Position numbers and translations under genes: made by a program
From: a virus
Virus record (IMG/VR): IMGVR_UViG_3300044970_002255
Span: 1 to 38,674 of that record
Length of the DNA: 38,674 bases
Direction: 5' to 3' (one strand)
The notes under the pieces: model-generated
The model's database searches: none
Seen by the model: only the letters and a program-made list of their open reading frames with translations
Told to the model about the DNA's origin: nothing
In this document: piece after piece, positions 35,825-38,674 of the stretch
How positions within the stretch are numbered: the first letter of the stretch is position 1
Layout of the letters: every line of letters starts with the position of its first letter

Positions 35825-38674
35825 ATGCCGACTTCCCTTCCGCGATGGGATGAGGTCGAAAGTCTCCCTGACTTTTCGACGCTCACTCCCGAACAGAAAA
35901 CCACGTCTCTGCTGAAATGGAGGGCGGACTTCGAGGCCGGACAAAACCTGTCTCCCGAGGAAGTCACGACGCTCGACGAGTTTGTCACCAGCAAGAGCAG
36001 TCAGTATTCTGTCCCGACACCAGAAGCACCCAAAGATCGCCCGTTCATCAGCGCCAGCGATGCACTATCTTCAACTTGGGATGTGCTGCGCGGTATTCCG
36101 GTCAGCACCAAAGCAGCATACTACCAGCTCCGGCAAGGACTCACACATCCAGACGAATGGACGCCTGAATACAAGCAGGCGATGGCCGAGAAAGACGCCT
36201 TCGATGAGGAGATTCGGACGAAGCAGGCCGATCTCGAAGCCAAGGGAGAGGCCACTTCGTTTGGCTCTGCCGCTCGTGAGTTCGCCCCCAGCTCCGGCTT
36301 CTCTACTGCCGCCATGGCATCTGCTGCGGCGGGCAGTGTTCCAGGCCGAATGGCTGGCGGAGCTATCGGTGGATGGCTTGGCGGAGCCGGAGCCGTCTCC
36401 ACTGGCGCGGGAGCTGTGGCTACTCCGGCCGCTGTCGGTCTTGGCTCTTTCCTTGGTCAGCAGATCGGCGGATTCCTCGGCGGGGCGCTGGCCTCCGGCG
36501 GGGCCGCCTACACCATGGCGGGGAACCAGTTCCTTCGTGATGCCTTCTCCTTGGCGGAGAAGAACGCCGGACGCTCCCTCTCCAGGGAGGAAAAGGACGA
36601 TCTTTACAAGCAACTGCTTCCTATCGCCCAGAATACTGGCATGTGGGAGGCCGGACCGGAAGGTATCTCCAACGCGCTGACTTTTGGCGTCGGTCAGGCA
36701 GTGTTTGGGCTCGGGAAAAATGCGCTCTCTAAGATCGCAAAGTCCGCTCTGGGCAAGGGCAGCTTGCTTGCTGCCGACGCCGCTCTGGAAGTAGCCGGAG
36801 AAACTGCCACGCAGGTCGGTGGCCAGGGATGGGACCAAGCCAAGATGGAAGCAGTCCTGCGAGGCGAAGACCCGTCCAAGGTCGCCAACCCTTATGCCGG
36901 AGTGGAGGGGGTTATCCGTGGGGCCAAGGAGGTCGCCCCTGCCGCGCTCTACGGAACTGGATTCATGCTCGGAGCCGGGGGCGTCATCAAGGCTGGCGCA
37001 TCGGCTCTTGGCCCCAAGAAGGCGGAGCCGACGACGGTCTCTCCCGAGCAATTTGCGTTGAGCTTGGTGGGGTCGGAAATCGAAGCCCGGAAGCAGCTTG
37101 CGGAAGCCTCCGATAATCGGAACTACGGCAAGGCTTCTGAGGCATACCAGCGGCTCCAGTCCATCCGTGATGCGGCCAAGCTCATGGAGAAAGGCGACGC
37201 CAATGCCGCCGCTGAGATGTTCAACATGAGGATTGGCAAACCTGCCACAACCCCCGTTGATCCCGTGGCGGACACAGCCGCTCAGGAATCTGCCCGGGTC
37301 GAGCAAGTGGCAATGGACGCCGACGCCGCTGTTGCCGCCGTGTTCAACGCTGCGGATAACGTGGAAAGTGTGGCCCCGGCCACGGCCAACGCTCTCAGGC
37401 AATCCGCCAATGATCTGGCAGGCAAAGGTGCCGCCAACGTGGAGAAAGCCAAGGAGGCGGCCGTCGAGGCAACGGTTACCGAGGCCATGCGCCAGCAGCT
37501 TACTCCGGGCCAGCCTGCTCCTCAGGGAGCGGCATCGCCGACAGAGCAGCGATTGGCTTCGATCATGCAGCCGTCGCCTCGTGGAGGCAAAGCTCCAAAT
37601 CCGGCGATCACCGATCTCGCCGCGAAAGCCGCCCGTATCAACGCTGGCGAGCAACCAGTCACCCCGTCTGCGAACGAGTATATCCAACGTATGACCGGGC
37701 AGACTACCGCCGTCACTCCGGCTGCGGCAGCAACGCAACCCACACCCACCCCTACCAATGCCCCTAGCCAAAGGATCGTCTCAGAAAACCGTGTCGAAGA
37801 ACGTCCGCCAGTTGATGAAGGAAGGCCGACCGCAGAAGCAGGCGGTCGCAATCGCCCTCTCGAAAGCGGGCAAGTCCAAACGCAAGTAATCACCCCTGCG
37901 GGGGAAGTGCCGACAGCATCGCTACCTGGAGGACAGCCCACGTCGGGAGACGTTGGCACCGCCCCAGCCCCCAAGAGGAAGGCTGCATCTCTCAGCTTCC
38001 TCGATCACCCGACCATTCGGAAACTGGTCAGTCTGGGTCGTTTGATGAGCAAAAGCAAAGCTCAGAAAATGGGCGGAGACTTTTGGGAGAAGAACAAGTC
38101 CCTGTGGGACGATGCTCCGACGCTTCCTCCGGCTCACCAGAAAATCTATGCCTCCGCAGGACCGGGACTCTCCCCCGACAAGGCGGCGGAGGCTCTTGGA
38201 GTTTACGTTTCCGACATGTGGCGCATGATCGGTGAGATTTCCGCATCCTCTACCACCCAGAACAAGCAGCAGACCAAGCAGGAGCAGAACCTACGCAGGG
38301 ACGAGGCTCAGCGCGTGGATTTCGAGAACGCCGCGTTCAATGAGGCGTTGCCGGAGGCCATTCAGGTCAGCAGCCTCGAAGTTGGCGACGTGGTGGACGT
38401 GGCCGGACAGAAGATGCGCGTCACTCAAGAGTCTGACGAGGACGGCAATGTCACCGCTGTCGTGCTCACCGGAGGTGAGTTCGGCCAGCAGAAGATCGAC
38501 CCGACTGGCACGATCTACTCGACGCTTCCGGTGGATGAGTCCAACCTTGCCCCGGATGATACCGGGTTCGCTCCACCAGCAGATGAGGAGATGCTTCTCG
38601 ACGTGCCGGAATCCCGACGCCCGACTGTTCGTGGAGAGACGAAAAAGCCGCAGGCGGAGAATCCGCTTGCCGAG
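35825..38674 (+). CDS. Large internal-virion/polyvalent-like protein, C-terminal end beyond window
   Basis: The open frame runs 950 codons from ATG 35825 to the right edge without a stop. The N-terminus is acidic and helical ([20 protein letters not shown]). Residues ~155-255 are glycine/alanine-rich and weakly hydrophobic ([38 protein letters not shown]), a signature of phage ejection or polyvalent proteins that insert into membranes. Long helical stretches follow and then a disordered part around residues 640-720, in which an out-of-frame 43-codon gene (37758-37889) lies. From about residue 900 [20 protein letters not shown] suggests a small SH3/barrel-like domain. No protease or transglycosylase motif is seen. 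Confidence 0.7.
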   Translation, partial: MPTSLPRWDEVESLPDFSTLTPEQKTTSLLKWRADFEAGQNLSPEEVTTLDEFVTSKSSQYSVPTPEAPKDRPFISASDALSSTWDVLRGIPVSTKAAYYQLRQGLTHPDEWTPEYKQAMAEKDAFDEEIRTKQADLEAKGEATSFGSAAREFAPSSGFSTAAMASAAAGSVPGRMAGGAIGGWLGGAGAVSTGAGAVATPAAVGLGSFLGQQIGGFLGGALASGGAAYTMAGNQFLRDAFSLAEKNAGRSLSREEKDDLYKQLLPIAQNTGMWEAGPEGISNALTFGVGQAVFGLGKNALSKIAKSALGKGSLLAADAALEVAGETATQVGGQGWDQAKMEAVLRGEDPSKVANPYAGVEGVIRGAKEVAPAALYGTGFMLGAGGVIKAGASALGPKKAEPTTVSPEQFALSLVGSEIEARKQLAEASDNRNYGKASEAYQRLQSIRDAAKLMEKGDANAAAEMFNMRIGKPATTPVDPVADTAAQESARVEQVAMDADAAVAAVFNAADNVESVAPATANALRQSANDLAGKGAANVEKAKEAAVEATVTEAMRQQLTPGQPAPQGAASPTEQRLASIMQPSPRGGKAPNPAITDLAAKAARINAGEQPVTPSANEYIQRMTGQTTAVTPAAAATQPTPTPTNAPSQRIVSENRVEERPPVDEGRPTAEAGGRNRPLESGQVQTQVITPAGEVPTASLPGGQPTSGDVGTAPAPKRKAASLSFLDHPTIRKLVSLGRLMSKSKAQKMGGDFWEKNKSLWDDAPTLPPAHQKIYASAGPGLSPDKAAEALGVYVSDMWRMIGEISASSTTQNKQQTKQEQNLRRDEAQRVDFENAAFNEALPEAIQVSSLEVGDVVDVAGQKMRVTQESDEDGNVTAVVLTGGEFGQQKIDPTGTIYSTLPVDESNLAPDDTGFAPPADEEMLLDVPESRRPTVRGETKKPQAENPLAE
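37758..37889 (+). CDS. Out-of-frame 43-aa phage protein (DUF6496-like) inside the large gene
   Basis: An ATG at 37758 in another frame opens 43 codons. The product is [20 protein letters not shown], then [20 protein letters not shown] ending KRK. This matches a common small, basic phage protein of the [36 protein letters not shown] type. The large frame is offset by one base and reads here as low-complexity [20 protein letters not shown]. The complete match, including the stop, makes coincidence unlikely. No Shine-Dalgarno sequence is seen. The function is unknown; it may bind nucleic acid. Confidence 0.7.
   Translation: MPLAKGSSQKTVSKNVRQLMKEGRPQKQAVAIALSKAGKSKRK

Noticed and set aside
34702-35994. 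430-codon minus-strand frame opposite two virion genes
   Set aside because: It crosses two plus-strand genes and their spacer and has no domain; a shadow frame.
36071-37771. 566-codon minus-strand frame opposite the large right-edge gene
   Set aside because: Arginine/glycine/serine-rich shadow translation with no recognisable motif, unlike the antisense HNH frame in the intein.
1-38674. CRISPR arrays or tRNA genes
   Set aside because: No regularly spaced repeat-spacer array and no convincing tRNA structure was seen; the 21-base periodic repeat at 19400-21200 is protein-coding.

Overview
The window is one contiguous piece of a tailed-phage genome, either free phage or prophage; neither end is a genome end, because a minus-strand gene runs off the left edge and a large plus-strand gene runs off the right. 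The virion genes are terminase large subunit, portal, scaffold-like protein and major capsid protein, followed by fibre-like and internal-virion-like proteins. No tape measure, tail tube or sheath is recognisable, so a podovirus-like virion is likely. The host looks Gram-negative: there is a lipoprotein next to a zinc amidase endolysin. Coding DNA is GC-rich. Many genes start behind A/C- or pyrimidine-rich leaders ending in CC or ACC directly before ATG, without a Shine-Dalgarno sequence, so the host probably uses SD-independent initiation. The host lineage cannot be fixed from this sequence.

Left third, 1-6423, minus strand: two or three short operons of small, mostly unknown accessory or early genes. 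They include a DUF932 protein, a HAD-type phosphatase, an inorganic-pyrophosphatase-like domain of the polyvalent-protein type, and micro-proteins of 24, 33 and 40 residues. A plus-strand HNH endonuclease gene (3137-3859) is wedged between these operons. Two regulatory stretches without convincing genes (4221-4756 and 6424-6740) carry candidate promoters, four copies of a 20-26 bp direct repeat, palindromes and an 8-bp tandem repeat.

From 6741 onward everything recognised is on the plus strand except one gene. A phage protein of unknown function and an M20-type peptidase end at a strong terminator. The small and large terminase genes, a glycosyltransferase-like gene with an AT-hook tail, portal, two small genes, scaffold-like gene and major capsid gene follow, closed by a second terminator. 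Then come a possible decoration protein, a 707-residue repeat protein, a lysis and peptidoglycan block (with a stand-alone PAS-domain protein), a cluster of one FkbM methyltransferase and three glycosyltransferase-like genes, a short AT-richer insert, a dNMP kinase, a 760-residue fibre-like protein, and a row of structural or ejection-protein candidates.

The most striking feature is in the terminase gene. A 341-residue intein (10088-11110) is inserted exactly inside the Walker A P-loop. It has splicing blocks A, B, F and G but no endonuclease in its own reading frame. The interval between blocks B and F instead carries, on the opposite strand, a 238-codon open frame (10272-10988) for an HNH endonuclease with helix-turn-helix-like segments. 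This looks like an intein whose homing endonuclease is encoded antisense. A second overlapping-gene case is a 43-codon gene (37758-37889) of a recognisable small phage family, lying out of frame inside the large right-edge gene.
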